Shown: piece by piece, positions 53,060-62,280 of the stretch
Position numbering within the stretch: position 1 is the stretch's first letter
How the letters are laid out: every line of letters starts with the position of its first letter
Assembly (NCBI RefSeq): GCF_019192735.1
Contig: NZ_JAHTKP010000002.1
Coordinates: 310,001-374,000 of the forward strand
From: Kitasatospora aureofaciens
GTDB lineage: Bacteria; Actinomycetota; Actinomycetes; Streptomycetales; Streptomycetaceae
DNA length: 64,000 nucleotides
Direction of reading: 5' to 3'
Program-made: the position numbers and the translations under genes
The notes under the pieces: model-generated
The model's database searches: none
Seen by the model: only the letters and a program-made list of their open reading frames with translations
What the model was told of the DNA's origin: nothing

Positions 53060-54454
53060 TTGTACGAAGAGAGCGAGCGGGGAGTGGTGGCGGGGCAGGG
53101 CAGGGCGGATTCCGGCGTGCCGGAAGGCACCGCCGACCCGTGGCGCGTGATCTCCGCCACCACGACGAAGTACAAGTCGGCCGGTCCGCTGGGCCGCCTG
53201 AGCGCCTTCCGCGCCCGGGTCAGGTACTGGCTGGACCGGCCGCTCACGCCCTACCTGCTGATCGTCGGCACCACGCTGCTGCTGGTGGTGCTCGGCCTGA
53301 TGATGGTCTTCTCGGCCTCGCAGATCCTCGCCCTGGGCCAGCACCACTCGGCGCAGTACTACTTCCTCAAGCAGCTGATCGCGGCCATCCTCGGGCTGGT
53401 CCTGCTGATCGGCTTCGCCGCCGTCCCGGTGGCGGTGCTGCGGGTGATCGTCTACCCGGTGATGTTCGGGGTGATCGGCGCGCTCGCGCTGGTCGCGGTG
53501 CCCGGCATCGGGGTGCGGATCAACGGCAACCAGAACTGGCTGGACTTCGGGTTCTTCCAGTTCCAGCCCTCCGAGTTCGCCAAGCTCGCGCTGGTGCTCT
53601 GGGGCGCCGACCTGCTCGCCCGCAAGCAGAAGGCCGGCACGCTCACCTCGTGGAAGCACCTGCTCGTCCCGCTGGTGCCGGGCGCCCTGCTGCTGCTCGC
53701 GCTGATCATGCTCGGCGGCGACATGGGCACCTCGATGATCCTGGTGGCCATGCTGTTCGCGCTGCTCTGGATGGTCGGCGCGCCGCTGCGGCTGTTCGTC
53801 GCCACCCTCGGCGTGGCCGTCGTCGTCTGCACCGCCCTGGTGATCACCGTCCCGCACCGGGCGGAACGCCTGGGCTGCATCGGGATCACCAAGCTCGACC
53901 CCGACGGAACCTGCTTCCAGGCCCTGCACGGCGTCTACTCGTTCGCGCTCGGCGGCGGCTTCGGCACCGGCCTCGGCGCCGGCGTCGAGAAATGGGGCCA
54001 GCTGCCCGAGGCGCACACCGACTTCATCTTCGCCGCGACCGGCGAGGAACTGGGCCTGGTGGGGACGCTGTCGGTGATCGGTCTCTTCGCGGCACTAGGC
54101 TACGCGGGTATCCGTGTGGCCATCGGTACGAAGGATCCCTTCGTCAGGTACGCCGCGGGAGCCGCCACCACCTGGATCTCGGCGCAGGCCGTGATCAACC
54201 TGGGGTCGGCGCTGGGACTGCTGCCCATCGCGGGCGTCCCGCTCCCGCTGTTCTCCTACGGCGGTTCCGCCATGCTGTCGGCCATGTCCGCGATCGGTGT
54301 GCTGCTCTGCCTGGCACGCAGCACCTCCGGCGCGAAGGCGGCCCTGGCCGCCCGGACCAAGAACTCCCGGCTCAGGAAGCGACTGGCCCGGGTGCTGCCA
54401 CGACGACGAACCACAGCGCGCCCGGCCCCCGGGCCGGCACGCAGGGAGCGGTGA
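53060..54454 (+). CDS. ftsW: SEDS glycosyltransferase FtsW
   Basis: A 464-residue membrane protein with about ten hydrophobic segments. SEDS motifs: VFSASQ, QYYFLKQL, NQNWLDFGFFQFQPSEFAKL, LGGDMGTSMIL, the ATGEELGLVG loop, and PIAGVPLPLFSYGGSAML. It polymerises lipid II at the septum with FtsI. TTG 53060 is the first start in frame, with GAGGG close before it; GTG 53084, following GAGCGGGGA, is a good alternative. The N-terminus (~60 residues) is cytoplasmic and disordered, the C-terminus very basic. Confidence 0.95.
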   Translation: MYEESERGVVAGQGRADSGVPEGTADPWRVISATTTKYKSAGPLGRLSAFRARVRYWLDRPLTPYLLIVGTTLLLVVLGLMMVFSASQILALGQHHSAQYYFLKQLIAAILGLVLLIGFAAVPVAVLRVIVYPVMFGVIGALALVAVPGIGVRINGNQNWLDFGFFQFQPSEFAKLALVLWGADLLARKQKAGTLTSWKHLLVPLVPGALLLLALIMLGGDMGTSMILVAMLFALLWMVGAPLRLFVATLGVAVVVCTALVITVPHRAERLGCIGITKLDPDGTCFQALHGVYSFALGGGFGTGLGAGVEKWGQLPEAHTDFIFAATGEELGLVGTLSVIGLFAALGYAGIRVAIGTKDPFVRYAAGAATTWISAQAVINLGSALGLLPIAGVPLPLFSYGGSAMLSAMSAIGVLLCLARSTSGAKAALAARTKNSRLRKRLARVLPRRRTTARPAPGPARRER

Positions 54455-54460
54455 ATTTCG

Positions 54461-55567
54461 GTGCATGTCGTACTCGCCGGCGGGGGGACCGCCGGTCACA
54501 TCGAGCCGGCCATGGCCCTCGCGGACGCCCTCCGCAGGCACGACCCGTCCATCGGGATCACCGCCCTGGGCACCGAGCGCGGTCTGGAGACCCGGCTGGT
54601 GCCCGAGCGCGGCTACCAGCTGGAGCTCATCCCGGCCGTCCCGCTGCCCCGCAAGCCCACCCCCGAGCTGATCACCGTCCCGGGCCGGCTGCGCGGCACC
54701 GTCCGGGCCGCCCAGGAGATCATCGAGCGGGTCAACGCCGACGCCGTGGTCGGCTTCGGCGGCTACGTCGCGATGCCGGCCTACCTGGCCGCCAAGCGGG
54801 CCGGCGTGCCGATCGTGGTGCACGAGGCCAACGCCCGCCCGGGCCTGGCCAACAAGATCGGCGCCCGCTACACCGACTTCGTCGCCGTCTCCACTCCGGA
54901 CAGCAAGCTGCGCGACTCCCGGTACATCGGCATCCCGCTGCGCCGGACCATCGCCACCCTGGACCGCAACGCGGCCCGCCCGGAGGCCCGGCACTACTTC
55001 GGCCTCGACCAGCGGCTGCCCACCCTGCTCGTCTCCGGCGGCTCCCAGGGGGCGCGCCGGCTCAACGAGACCGTCACCGCGATCGCCCCGCGGCTCCAGC
55101 AGTACGGCGTGCAGATCCTGCACGCGGTCGGCCCGAAGAACGAGCTGCCGCAGGTGGACGACATCCCCGGGATGCCGCCGTACCGCCCGGTGCCGTACGT
55201 CGACCGGATGGATCTGGCCTACGCCGCCGCCGACCTGATGCTCTGCCGGGCCGGTGCCATGACGGTGGCCGAGCTGGCGGCCGTCGGGCTGCCCGCCGCC
55301 TTCGTCCCGCTGCCGATCGGCAACGGTGAGCAGCGGCTGAACGCCCAGCCGATGGTCAAGGCCGGCGGCGGTCTGCTGGTGGACGACGCCGAGCTGACCC
55401 CGGACTGGGTGCTGCAGAACGTGCTGCCGGTGCTCACCGACCCGCAGAAGCTCTGGGACATGAGCCGGGCCGCCGCCGAGTTCGGCCGCCGGGACGCCGA
55501 CGAGCTGCTGGTCGGCATGGTCTACGAGGCGATCGAGGCGTCCCGCGGCGGTCGCCGCCGTGGCTGA
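54461..55567 (+). CDS. murG: UDP-GlcNAc--undecaprenyl-pyrophosphoryl-MurNAc-pentapeptide transferase MurG
   Basis: A 368-residue GT28 enzyme: VVLAGGGTAGHIEPAMALAD at the start, GFGGYVAMPAYLAAK, VHEANARPGLANKI, the C-terminal SGGSQGARRLNETV and RAGAMTVAELAAVGLPA. It makes lipid II on the inner membrane face. GTG 54461 is six bases after the ftsW stop with GGGAG upstream. Its 3' end overlaps the ftsQ start by eight bases. Confidence 0.97.
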   Translation: MHVVLAGGGTAGHIEPAMALADALRRHDPSIGITALGTERGLETRLVPERGYQLELIPAVPLPRKPTPELITVPGRLRGTVRAAQEIIERVNADAVVGFGGYVAMPAYLAAKRAGVPIVVHEANARPGLANKIGARYTDFVAVSTPDSKLRDSRYIGIPLRRTIATLDRNAARPEARHYFGLDQRLPTLLVSGGSQGARRLNETVTAIAPRLQQYGVQILHAVGPKNELPQVDDIPGMPPYRPVPYVDRMDLAYAAADLMLCRAGAMTVAELAAVGLPAAFVPLPIGNGEQRLNAQPMVKAGGGLLVDDAELTPDWVLQNVLPVLTDPQKLWDMSRAAAEFGRRDADELLVGMVYEAIEASRGGRRRG

Positions 55568-56336
55568 CGGCCGGCTCGCCGACCCCCTGGAGGAGGAGCT
55601 GGAGGCCGAGGAGCACGCTCCCCGGCTCCGGCTCTCCCGGCGGGGCATCGTGGTGCTGAGCGTGCTCGGTGCCGCGGTGGTCGGCGGGCTGGCCTGGCTG
55701 GTCTTCTTCTCCTCGGTGCTGGACGTGCGCGACGTTGCCGTTCAGGGGGTCACCGACGACAAGCTGACGGCGGACCAGGTCCGCGAGGCGATCGGCGGGG
55801 TCGGCGACGGCCCGCTGGCCCGGGTGAACCTGGACGTCGTCCAGCACCGGGTCGAGGCCATCCCGCGGGTGGCCAAGGCCGAGGTCTGGCGGGGCTGGCC
55901 GCACACACTGCAGGTGAAGGTCGTCCAGCGCAAGGCGGTCGCCGCTGTCAAGGGGGATGACGGTCAGTTCACCCAGGTGGACGCCGGCGGCGTGAGCTTC
56001 GCCACCGAGGCGGCCCCGCCGGCCGGGGTCCCGGTGGTGGAGCTGCGGCTCAGTCAGCAGGCGAAGGACGCCGACGGGGTGATCTCCCGTTCGCAGCTGG
56101 TGCAGGGCGCGGTGGGGGTGGCCGCCGGGCTGCCGACCGAGGTCGCCCAGCGGGCGGGCGGGTTGCTCGTGCACTCGTACGACGACATCGAACTGCAGCT
56201 CAGCGGGGGTGCGACGGTGCGCTGGGGGAGTCCGGAGCAGAACGACCGGAAGGCCCGGGTGCTGGTGGCGCTGATGAATCAGAAGGGTACGAACTACGAC
56301 GTGAGTGCTCCGGACGCGCCGGCGGTGTCGGGATGA
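55560..56336 (+). CDS. ftsQ: Cell division protein FtsQ
   Basis: A 258-residue bitopic protein: acidic N-terminus, one membrane segment (GIVVLSVLGAAVVGGLAWLVFF), a POTRA domain (VLDVRDVAVQGVTDDKLTAD), then the FtsQ beta domain with IPRVAKAEVWRGWPHTLQVKVV. It binds FtsL-FtsB and regulates septal synthesis. GTG 55560 overlaps the murG stop. ftsZ follows after a 365-base regulatory gap. Confidence 0.95.
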   Translation: MADGRLADPLEEELEAEEHAPRLRLSRRGIVVLSVLGAAVVGGLAWLVFFSSVLDVRDVAVQGVTDDKLTADQVREAIGGVGDGPLARVNLDVVQHRVEAIPRVAKAEVWRGWPHTLQVKVVQRKAVAAVKGDDGQFTQVDAGGVSFATEAAPPAGVPVVELRLSQQAKDADGVISRSQLVQGAVGVAAGLPTEVAQRAGGLLVHSYDDIELQLSGGATVRWGSPEQNDRKARVLVALMNQKGTNYDVSAPDAPAVSG

Positions 56337-56470
56337 TCCGGTAGGTTCTGTGCCGTGGGGAGGGGTTGACGCCTTCGAGTGTCGGCCCGACCCTTGGTGG
56401 TCACCCCGGTTTCATATGCCGGTCGATGATCACATAGGCTCAAAAGAAAAAGGGAAGCTCGGCGTGTTCG

Positions 56471-56500
56471 TTGAAACACGTGCCCGGAGCCACCTAGTGT
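56471..56500 (+). promoter_or_regulatory. ftsZ promoter overlapped by GACAC (WhiA-type) motifs
   Basis: TTGAAA (56471-56476), 18-base spacer, TAGTGT (56495-56500). GTGTC, the reverse complement of the WhiA core GACAC, occurs at 56497-56501, overlapping the -10, and again at 56504-56508. ftsZ is a known WhiA/WhiB target in Streptomyces. Confidence 0.65.
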
Positions 56501-56550
56501 CCTGTGTCACCAGACTGTGTTTCCTGGTGATGTGACGGAGGCACAGGACT

Positions 56551-56575
56551 AACCCTAAAGGTCAAGTTTAGGGTT
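56551..56575. repeat. 9-bp inverted repeat upstream of ftsZ
   Basis: aaccctaaa (56551-56559) and tttagggtt (56567-56575), perfect arms with a 7-base loop. It lies about 130 bases before ftsZ and about 50 bases after the promoter, so it is probably in the leader RNA or an operator. Confidence 0.8.
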
Positions 56576-56701
56576 GGGGTCGGCGGTCGGCATTTCGGAC
56601 ATTCAGTCAGAAACCAGGCTCCCTACCCATCGACATCCGTCGGTACGGCTCCGGTCACCGGGCCGCACCGACCCGGAAATTCGAGGCGAGAGGCCTTCGA
56701 C

Positions 56702-57928
56702 GTGGCAGCACCGCAGAACTACCTCGCAGTCATCAAGGTCGTCGGCATCGGCGGCGGTGGTGTCAACGCCATCAACCGGATGATCGAGGTCGGTCTCAAG
56801 GGCGTCGAGTTCATCGCGATCAACACCGATGCGCAGGCCCTCCTGATGAGCGACGCCGACGTCAAGCTCGATGTGGGCCGTGAACTCACCCGGGGCCTCG
56901 GCGCCGGCGCCAACCCCGAGGTCGGCCGCAAGGCCGCCGAGGACCACCGCGAGGAGATCGAGGAGGTCCTCAAGGGGGCCGACATGGTCTTCGTCACCGC
57001 GGGCGAGGGTGGTGGCACGGGCACGGGCGGCGCGCCCGTCGTCGCCAACATCGCCCGCTCGCTCGGCGCACTGACCATCGGCGTGGTCACCCGCCCCTTC
57101 ACTTTCGAGGGCCGGCGCCGTGCCAACCAGGCCGAGGACGGCATCGCGAGCCTGCGCGAAGAGGTCGACACCCTCATCGTGATCCCCAACGACCGGCTGC
57201 TGTCCATCTCGGACCGCCAGGTCAGCGTGCTGGACGCGTTCCGCTCGGCCGACCAGGTCCTGCTCTCCGGTGTCCAGGGCATCACCGACCTGATCACCAC
57301 CCCGGGTCTGATCAACCTCGACTTCGCCGACGTCAAGTCCGTCATGTCGGAGGCCGGTTCGGCGCTCATGGGCATCGGCTCGGCCCGCGGCGAGGACCGC
57401 GCCAAGGCGGCCGCCGTGATGGCGATCTCCTCGCCGCTGCTGGAGGCCTCGATCGACGGCGCCCGCGGTGTGCTGCTCTCCATCTCGGGTGGCTCCGACC
57501 TCGGCCTGTTCGAGATCAACGAGTCCGCCCAGCTGGTCAGCGAGGCCGCGCACCCCGAGGCCAACATCATCTTCGGTGCGGTCATCGACGACGCGCTCGG
57601 CGACGAGGTGCGGGTCACCGTCATCGCGGCCGGCTTCGACGGCGGGCAGCCGCCGGCCATCGTCCGCGACCCGGTGGTCAAGTCGACTCCCGCCACCCCG
57701 GCCACGCCGTCGGCCACCCCGGACCGCCCGGTCTCCCGGCCGTCGTACGGGACCATCGGCTCGGTGACGTCCCGCTCGGAGGGGGAGACCTCGGCCGCGC
57801 CGTCCCGCCCGGCCGAGACCCCGGCCACCGCGACCGCCGCCCCGGTGCCGCCGCAGGTGCAGCCGGCCCGGCAGCCGTTCGTGGAGAGCCCGGCCGAGGA
57901 GCTCGACGTCCCGGACTTCCTTAAGTGA
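56702..57928 (+). CDS. ftsZ: Cell division GTPase FtsZ
   Basis: A 408-residue tubulin homologue: [20 protein letters not shown], the GTP signature [19 protein letters not shown]7 loop [14 protein letters not shown], a Thr/Pro/Ala-rich linker from about residue 320, and the C-terminal binding peptide ELDVPDFLK for SepF and other partners. It forms the Z-ring and the sporulation Z-ladders. GTG 56702 is used. The stop overlaps the pgeF GTG (GTGA). Confidence 0.98.
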   Translation: MAAPQNYLAVIKVVGIGGGGVNAINRMIEVGLKGVEFIAINTDAQALLMSDADVKLDVGRELTRGLGAGANPEVGRKAAEDHREEIEEVLKGADMVFVTAGEGGGTGTGGAPVVANIARSLGALTIGVVTRPFTFEGRRRANQAEDGIASLREEVDTLIVIPNDRLLSISDRQVSVLDAFRSADQVLLSGVQGITDLITTPGLINLDFADVKSVMSEAGSALMGIGSARGEDRAKAAAVMAISSPLLEASIDGARGVLLSISGGSDLGLFEINESAQLVSEAAHPEANIIFGAVIDDALGDEVRVTVIAAGFDGGQPPAIVRDPVVKSTPATPATPSATPDRPVSRPSYGTIGSVTSRSEGETSAAPSRPAETPATATAAPVPPQVQPARQPFVESPAEELDVPDFLK

Positions 57929-58656
57929 TCGATCGCGCGGTACGCGACGGTGCTCACTTCGCCTTCACCGATCGGTGGGGCGGGGTGAGCACTTCGCCGT
58001 ACGGGGAGCTCAACCTCGGTGGTGCGGTGGGGGACGACCCGGAGGCCGTCCGGGAGAACCGGGCGATCGCGGCCCGTGAACTCGGGCTGAACCCGGCCGA
58101 CGTGGTCTGGATGAACCAGGTGCACGGCGCGGACGTCGCAGTGGTGACGGAGCGCCAGCCGATGGGGGAGGCCCCGACGGTGGACGCGGTGGTCACCGAC
58201 CGGCCGCTCGCACTCGCGGTGCTGACAGCCGACTGCACCCCGGTGCTGCTGGCCGACCCGGTGGCGGGTGTGGTGGGCGCGGCCCACGCGGGCCGGCCCG
58301 GGCTCGCGGCCGGAGTGGTGCCCGCGGTGGTCCGGGCGATGACCGGGCTGGGTGCCGAGCCCGGTCGGATCGTCGCCGCCACCGGCCCCGCGGTGTGCGG
58401 TCGCTGCTACGAGGTGCCGGCCGAACTGCGCGCCGAAGTCGCCTCGGTGGTGCCCGCCGCTTTTGCCGAGACTTCGTGGGGAACGCCGGCGCTGGACGTG
58501 CCGGAGGGAGTGGCGGCCCAGCTGGCCGCCGCGGGTGTCACCGAGCTGGTGCGATCATCGGTCTGCACCCTCGAATCCGCCGATCACTACTCCTATCGCC
58601 GTGAGCAGCGCACGGGCCGGCTCGCGAGCTATGTCTGGTTGGGCTCTGAACACTGA
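57925..58656 (+). CDS. pgeF: Peptidoglycan editing factor / purine nucleoside phosphorylase-like (YfiH, laccase domain)
   Basis: A 243-residue YfiH-family protein. Zinc or copper ligands: His in [10 protein letters not shown], Cys in [12 protein letters not shown], His in [22 protein letters not shown] follows. Members remove L-Ser misincorporated into muropeptides or act on purine nucleosides. The usual HAGWRG reads HAGRPG here, as is common in streptomycetes. GTG 57925 overlaps the ftsZ stop; the stop overlaps the next ATG (TGATG). Confidence 0.93.
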   Translation: MIDRAVRDGAHFAFTDRWGGVSTSPYGELNLGGAVGDDPEAVRENRAIAARELGLNPADVVWMNQVHGADVAVVTERQPMGEAPTVDAVVTDRPLALAVLTADCTPVLLADPVAGVVGAAHAGRPGLAAGVVPAVVRAMTGLGAEPGRIVAATGPAVCGRCYEVPAELRAEVASVVPAAFAETSWGTPALDVPEGVAAQLAAAGVTELVRSSVCTLESADHYSYRREQRTGRLASYVWLGSEH

Positions 58657-59465
58657 TGACGAACGACATCTACGGACCGTTCCCGGGCAGCCCCGGCCCT
58701 TTCTTTCCTGATTCAGGCTGGCTCAAGACGCTGACGGAGGGCCAGCGGGCCCGGTACGAAGAACTGGGCACCAACCTCGACGTGGTCGAGCGCCGGATCG
58801 CCGACGCCTGTGCGGCGGCCGGGCGGGCCCGGGACGAGGTCAGGCTGGTCGTCGTCACCAAGACCTACCCCGCCGAGGACACCGCGCTGCTGGCCGCGCT
58901 GGGTGTGACGGATGTCGCGGAGAACCGCGACCAGGATGCCGCGCCCAAGGCGGAGCAGTGCAGAAACCTTCCGCTCGACTGGCACTTCGTCGGACAGCTG
59001 CAGACGAACAAGGTCCGCTCGGTCGTCCGGTACGCGAACCATGTGCACTCGGTGGACCGGCTGCGGCTGGTCGGGTCGCTCTCCGCGGCGGTGCTCAAGT
59101 CCGAGCGGCCGGAGCTGGGTTGCCTGGTGCAGGTGGCGCTGGACAAGGAGCACGGCGAGGGCGAGCACCGGGCCGGGGTCGCCCCGGCGGACGTCGTGGA
59201 GCTGGCCGACGCCATCGCCGACACGCCCGGGCTGCGGCTGGACGGTGTGATGACCGTCGCTCCGCTGTCCGGCCCGCTCGCCGGAGATCCGGCCCGGGCC
59301 TTCGATCGACTGGCGGAAATCGCAACCGCCGTACGGACGGCCCATCCTGCTGCCACCATGGTCTCCGCAGGGATGAGCGGCGACCTTGAGCAGGCCATTG
59401 CCGCCGGAGCGACACATGTGCGCGTCGGAACGGCGGTACTCGGAGTGAGGTCACCCCTCAGGTAA
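58656..59465 (+). CDS. YggS/YlmE family PLP-binding protein
   Basis: A 269-residue PLP homeostasis protein. PLP Lys is in RLVVVTKTYPAEDTALLAAL; DVAENRDQDAAPKAEQC, LDWHFVGQLQTNKVRSVV, and the C-terminal SAGMSGDLEQAIAAGATHVRVG complete the fold. An N-terminal ~35-residue extension rich in Pro/Gly/Phe precedes the conserved core, so a later start is possible, but ATG 58656 overlaps the pgeF stop and fits coupling. It balances B6 vitamers; it is a usual member between ftsZ and sepF. Confidence 0.93.
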   Translation: MTNDIYGPFPGSPGPFFPDSGWLKTLTEGQRARYEELGTNLDVVERRIADACAAAGRARDEVRLVVVTKTYPAEDTALLAALGVTDVAENRDQDAAPKAEQCRNLPLDWHFVGQLQTNKVRSVVRYANHVHSVDRLRLVGSLSAAVLKSERPELGCLVQVALDKEHGEGEHRAGVAPADVVELADAIADTPGLRLDGVMTVAPLSGPLAGDPARAFDRLAEIATAVRTAHPAATMVSAGMSGDLEQAIAAGATHVRVGTAVLGVRSPLR

Positions 59466-59692
59466 CGTCACCGGGTAGTAGATCAGACTGCAGGACAAAA
59501 TAGGACAGAAACTAGCAGCTTTCCAGAGCGCTAGCGAACCGTGGATCGCAGCTCCGCGGCCCCCACTCACGTAATCTGACGATATGTCGATCTGATGAAT
59601 TGTCGTGGGCGGACCGCGGAATCCGCAGGCAGGGCCGCCCGGCCCGGCCGCCGGGACGGAGCCGGTCCACCACAAGCGGAGGAGACAGGAGC

Positions 59693-60298
59693 ATGGCCGG
59701 CGCAATGCGCAAGATGGCGGTCTACCTCGGCCTCGTGGAGGACGAGACGTACGACGGCCAGGGGTACGACCCCGACGACGACTACGACGCGGACCCCGAG
59801 CCGATTCGCACGGGGGCGGTGCGGACGGAGGACATCCCCCGGCCGGCCGCGGCACCCTCCCCGGTCTCCTCGATCACCCCGCAACCGGTGCCGGCCGCGG
59901 TCCCGATCCGGCAGGAGCCCCCGAGGATGGCCCCAGTGTCGTCCATCACACCCGAACGCCGCCACAACCTGGAGAAGAGCGCACCGGTGATCATGCCCAA
60001 GGTAGTGAACGAACGAGAGCCCTACCGCATCACCACGCTGCACCCCCGGACCTACAACGAGGCCCGTACCATCGGGGAACAGTTCCGTGGCGGGACCCCG
60101 GTGATCATGAATCTGACCGAGATGGACGACACTGATGCGAAGCGACTCGTAGACTTCGCCGCTGGACTCGTCTTCGGTCTGCACGGCAGTATCGAGCGCG
60201 TGACGCAGAAGGTGTTCCTGCTGTCTCCTGCTAACGTCGATGTCACGGCGGAGGACAAGGCTCGGATCGCCGAGGGTGGGTTCTTCAACCAGAGCTGA
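59693..60298 (+). CDS. sepF: Cell division protein SepF
   Basis: A 201-residue protein. The N-terminal [13 protein letters not shown] helix anchors to the membrane; a disordered acidic/Pro-rich linker follows; the C-terminal globular SepF domain has [46 protein letters not shown] and [17 protein letters not shown]. It tethers FtsZ to the membrane. ATG 59693 follows GGAGACAGGAG. A 227-base gap upstream (with TAATCT and other -10-like hexamers) suggests its own promoter. Confidence 0.95.
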   Translation: MAGAMRKMAVYLGLVEDETYDGQGYDPDDDYDADPEPIRTGAVRTEDIPRPAAAPSPVSSITPQPVPAAVPIRQEPPRMAPVSSITPERRHNLEKSAPVIMPKVVNEREPYRITTLHPRTYNEARTIGEQFRGGTPVIMNLTEMDDTDAKRLVDFAAGLVFGLHGSIERVTQKVFLLSPANVDVTAEDKARIAEGGFFNQS

Positions 60299-60390
60299 CC
60301 CGGCCACGACTTTACGTGTGGATCTGATCAACAGTGGGTTAGCGACAGGCAGCGGGCCCCAGGGCCCGGGACCGGGGAGAGGGATACGCG

Positions 60391-60672
60391 ATGGATATCG
60401 TGTGGGCGGTGGCCTATTACGCCCTGACCGTCTTCCTGGTGTTCCTGCTTGTGCGGCTGGTGATGGACTGGGTCTTCCAGTTCGCGCGTTCGTGGCGGCC
60501 CGGCAAGGCCATGGTCCTGGTCCTGGAGGCCACGTACACTGTCACGGATCCGCCGCTCAAGCTTCTTCGGCGGTTCATCCCGCCGTTGCGTCTCGGGGGC
60601 GTGGCGCTCGACCTGTCCTTCTTCGTACTGATGATCATTGTGTATGTCCTGATCTCGCTTGTGCGGCCCTAG
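60391..60672 (+). CDS. YggT family membrane protein
   Basis: A 93-residue protein with two membrane segments (VVWAVAYYALTVFLVFLL type and LSFFVLMIIVYVLISL) and the YggT motif DPPLKLLRRFIPPLRLGG between them. Family members lie next to sepF and divIVA in many Gram-positives and influence envelope or division processes. ATG 60391 follows GGGGAGAGGG. It sits between sepF and divIVA. Confidence 0.93.
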   Translation: MDIVWAVAYYALTVFLVFLLVRLVMDWVFQFARSWRPGKAMVLVLEATYTVTDPPLKLLRRFIPPLRLGGVALDLSFFVLMIIVYVLISLVRP

Positions 60673-60731
60673 TCGTAGGTGAGCGATGCGACAGGATGCC
60701 GGTGTGCCGACGATCACGTTGAGGTGAAGAG

Positions 60732-62102
60732 ATGCCATTGACCCCCGAGGACGTTCGGAACAAGCAGTTCACGACCGTCCGCCTGCGCGAAGGCTATGAC
60801 GAGGACGAGGTCGATGCCTTCCTCGACGAGGTCGAGGCGGAGCTGACCCGCCTTCTGCGCGAGAACGAGGACCTGCGCGCCAAGCTGGCCGCCGCGACTC
60901 GTGCCGCCGCGCAGAACCAGGCCAACATGCGGAAGGAGCCGCCGCAGGACGCCCGTCCCGGAGCGCCCGTCCCGGCCGCCATATCCGGCCCGCCGGTCCC
61001 CGGCCAGCAGGGCCCGGGCGGCCCGCAGCAGATGGGCCCCGGCGGTCCCCAGCAGATGGGTCCCGGCGGTCCGCAGCAGCAGCAGATGGGCAACCAGCCC
61101 CTCGGCCTGCCGTCCGGCGCCCCGCAGCTCCCGGCCGGCCCCGGCGGTCCGCAGCAGATGGGCGGCCCGCAGCAGCAGATGAACCAGACCATGGGCGGCC
61201 AGCAGCAGCTGGTCCAGCCGATGGGTGGCCAGATGCTCCAGCCCATGGGCGGCCCCGGTGGCCCGCAGCAGATGGGCAACCCGATGGGCCAGGGCATGGG
61301 CCAAGGCATGGGTCAGGGCATGAGCCAGGGCATGGGCCAGCAGCAGATGCAGCCGATGGGCGGCCCCATGGGCGGTCCGCAGCAGATGGGCGGCCCGCTC
61401 GGCGGCCCGATGCAGCAGCAGGGCCCCGGCGGCGACAGCGCCGCCCGTGTGCTGGCGCTCGCCCAGCAGACCGCCGACCAGGCGATCTCCGAGGCCCGTT
61501 CCGAGGCCAACAAGATCGTCGGCGAGGCGCGCAGCCGGGCCGAGGGCCTTGAGCGCGACGCCCGGGCCAAGGCCGACGCCCTGGAGCGGGACGCGCAGGA
61601 GAAGCACCGCGTCGCGATGGGGTCGCTGGAGTCCGCGCGGGCCACGCTGGAGCGCAAGGTCGAGGACCTGCGGGCGTTCGAGCGCGAGTACCGTACGCGC
61701 CTCAAGTCGTACCTGGAGACCCAGCTCCGTCAGCTGGAGTCGCAGGCCGACGACTCGCTCGCCCCGCCGCGGATCCCCGCCACCGCGTCGCTGCCGCCGG
61801 CGGCCTCGTCGATGGCTCCGGCCGGTGCGAGTGCGATGGGCAGCGGGCCGAGCTTCGGTGGGAACCAGCCGTCCTTCGGCGGTAACTCGCCGTCCTTCGG
61901 TGGGCAGAGCTCGTTCGGCGGGAACTCGCCGGCGCCGAGCTTCGGCGGGCAGTCGAACGGTGGCAACACCGGGGCTCCGCAGATGCAGCCGGCCGGTATG
62001 ACCCAGCCGATGGCGGCCGTCCGACCGCAGCCGCCGCAGCCGATGCAGCAGGCGCCGGCGCCGATGCGGGGCTTCCTGATCGACGAGGACGGCGACAACT
62101 GA
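60732..62102 (+). CDS. divIVA: Polar growth protein DivIVA (Wag31)
   Basis: A 456-residue coiled-coil protein. The N-terminal membrane-curvature domain is MPLTPEDVRNKQFTTVRLRE and YDEDEVDAFLDEVEAEL; a ~150-residue linker of Gly/Pro/Gln/Met repeats (GGPQQMGPGGPQQMG, MGQGMGQGMGQGM) follows; the second coiled coil starts near 240 (AARVLALAQQTADQAISEAR) and the tail is Ser/Phe/Gly-rich (FGGNQPSFGGNSPSFGG). It marks hyphal tips and directs polar wall growth; in Streptomyces it is essential and is phosphorylated by AfsK. ATG 60732 follows AGGTGAAGAG. It ends the cluster before a strong terminator. Confidence 0.97.
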   Translation: MPLTPEDVRNKQFTTVRLREGYDEDEVDAFLDEVEAELTRLLRENEDLRAKLAAATRAAAQNQANMRKEPPQDARPGAPVPAAISGPPVPGQQGPGGPQQMGPGGPQQMGPGGPQQQQMGNQPLGLPSGAPQLPAGPGGPQQMGGPQQQMNQTMGGQQQLVQPMGGQMLQPMGGPGGPQQMGNPMGQGMGQGMGQGMSQGMGQQQMQPMGGPMGGPQQMGGPLGGPMQQQGPGGDSAARVLALAQQTADQAISEARSEANKIVGEARSRAEGLERDARAKADALERDAQEKHRVAMGSLESARATLERKVEDLRAFEREYRTRLKSYLETQLRQLESQADDSLAPPRIPATASLPPAASSMAPAGASAMGSGPSFGGNQPSFGGNSPSFGGQSSFGGNSPAPSFGGQSNGGNTGAPQMQPAGMTQPMAAVRPQPPQPMQQAPAPMRGFLIDEDGDN

Positions 62103-62122
62103 GGTTGTAGCAGGGCCTTTTG

Positions 62123-62170
62123 AGGGCGTCCCCTTTCTGACCTTCGGGTCGGGGAGGGGGCGTCCTTTTT
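62123..62170 (+). terminator. Intrinsic terminator after divIVA
   Basis: A near-continuous hairpin pairs 62123-62142 with 62147-62166 around a TTCG tetraloop, followed by ttttt (62166-62170). Confidence 0.92.
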
Positions 62171-62234
62171 GGTGTCCGGGGGTGGGGCCGGATTGGGGGA
62201 GGGCGTGAGGGGTGAGGGGAGGAAGGGGGTATGG

Positions 62235-62270
62235 CGAAGCCGCCGGGACCTGGGGGTTCCGGCGGCTTCG
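62235..62270 (-). terminator. Terminator hairpin after ileS
   Basis: cgaagccgccgg (62235-62246) pairs with ccggcggcttcg (62259-62270), extended by inner pairs to a four-base loop. It lies 10 bases beyond the ileS stop on the minus strand. Confidence 0.8.
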
Positions 62271-62280
62271 TGGGGGTTGG

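Larger units (their letters stand above)
56337..56701. other. ftsQ-ftsZ intergenic regulatory region
   Basis: 365 bases, the largest non-coding gap within the dcw cluster. It holds a promoter (56471-56500), GTGTC motifs, a two-tier hairpin (56501-56547), a 9-bp inverted repeat (56551-56575) and an A-rich patch (56440-56454) unusual for this genome. Streptomyces ftsZ is known to be read from several promoters, one of them sporulation-specific. Confidence 0.75.
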
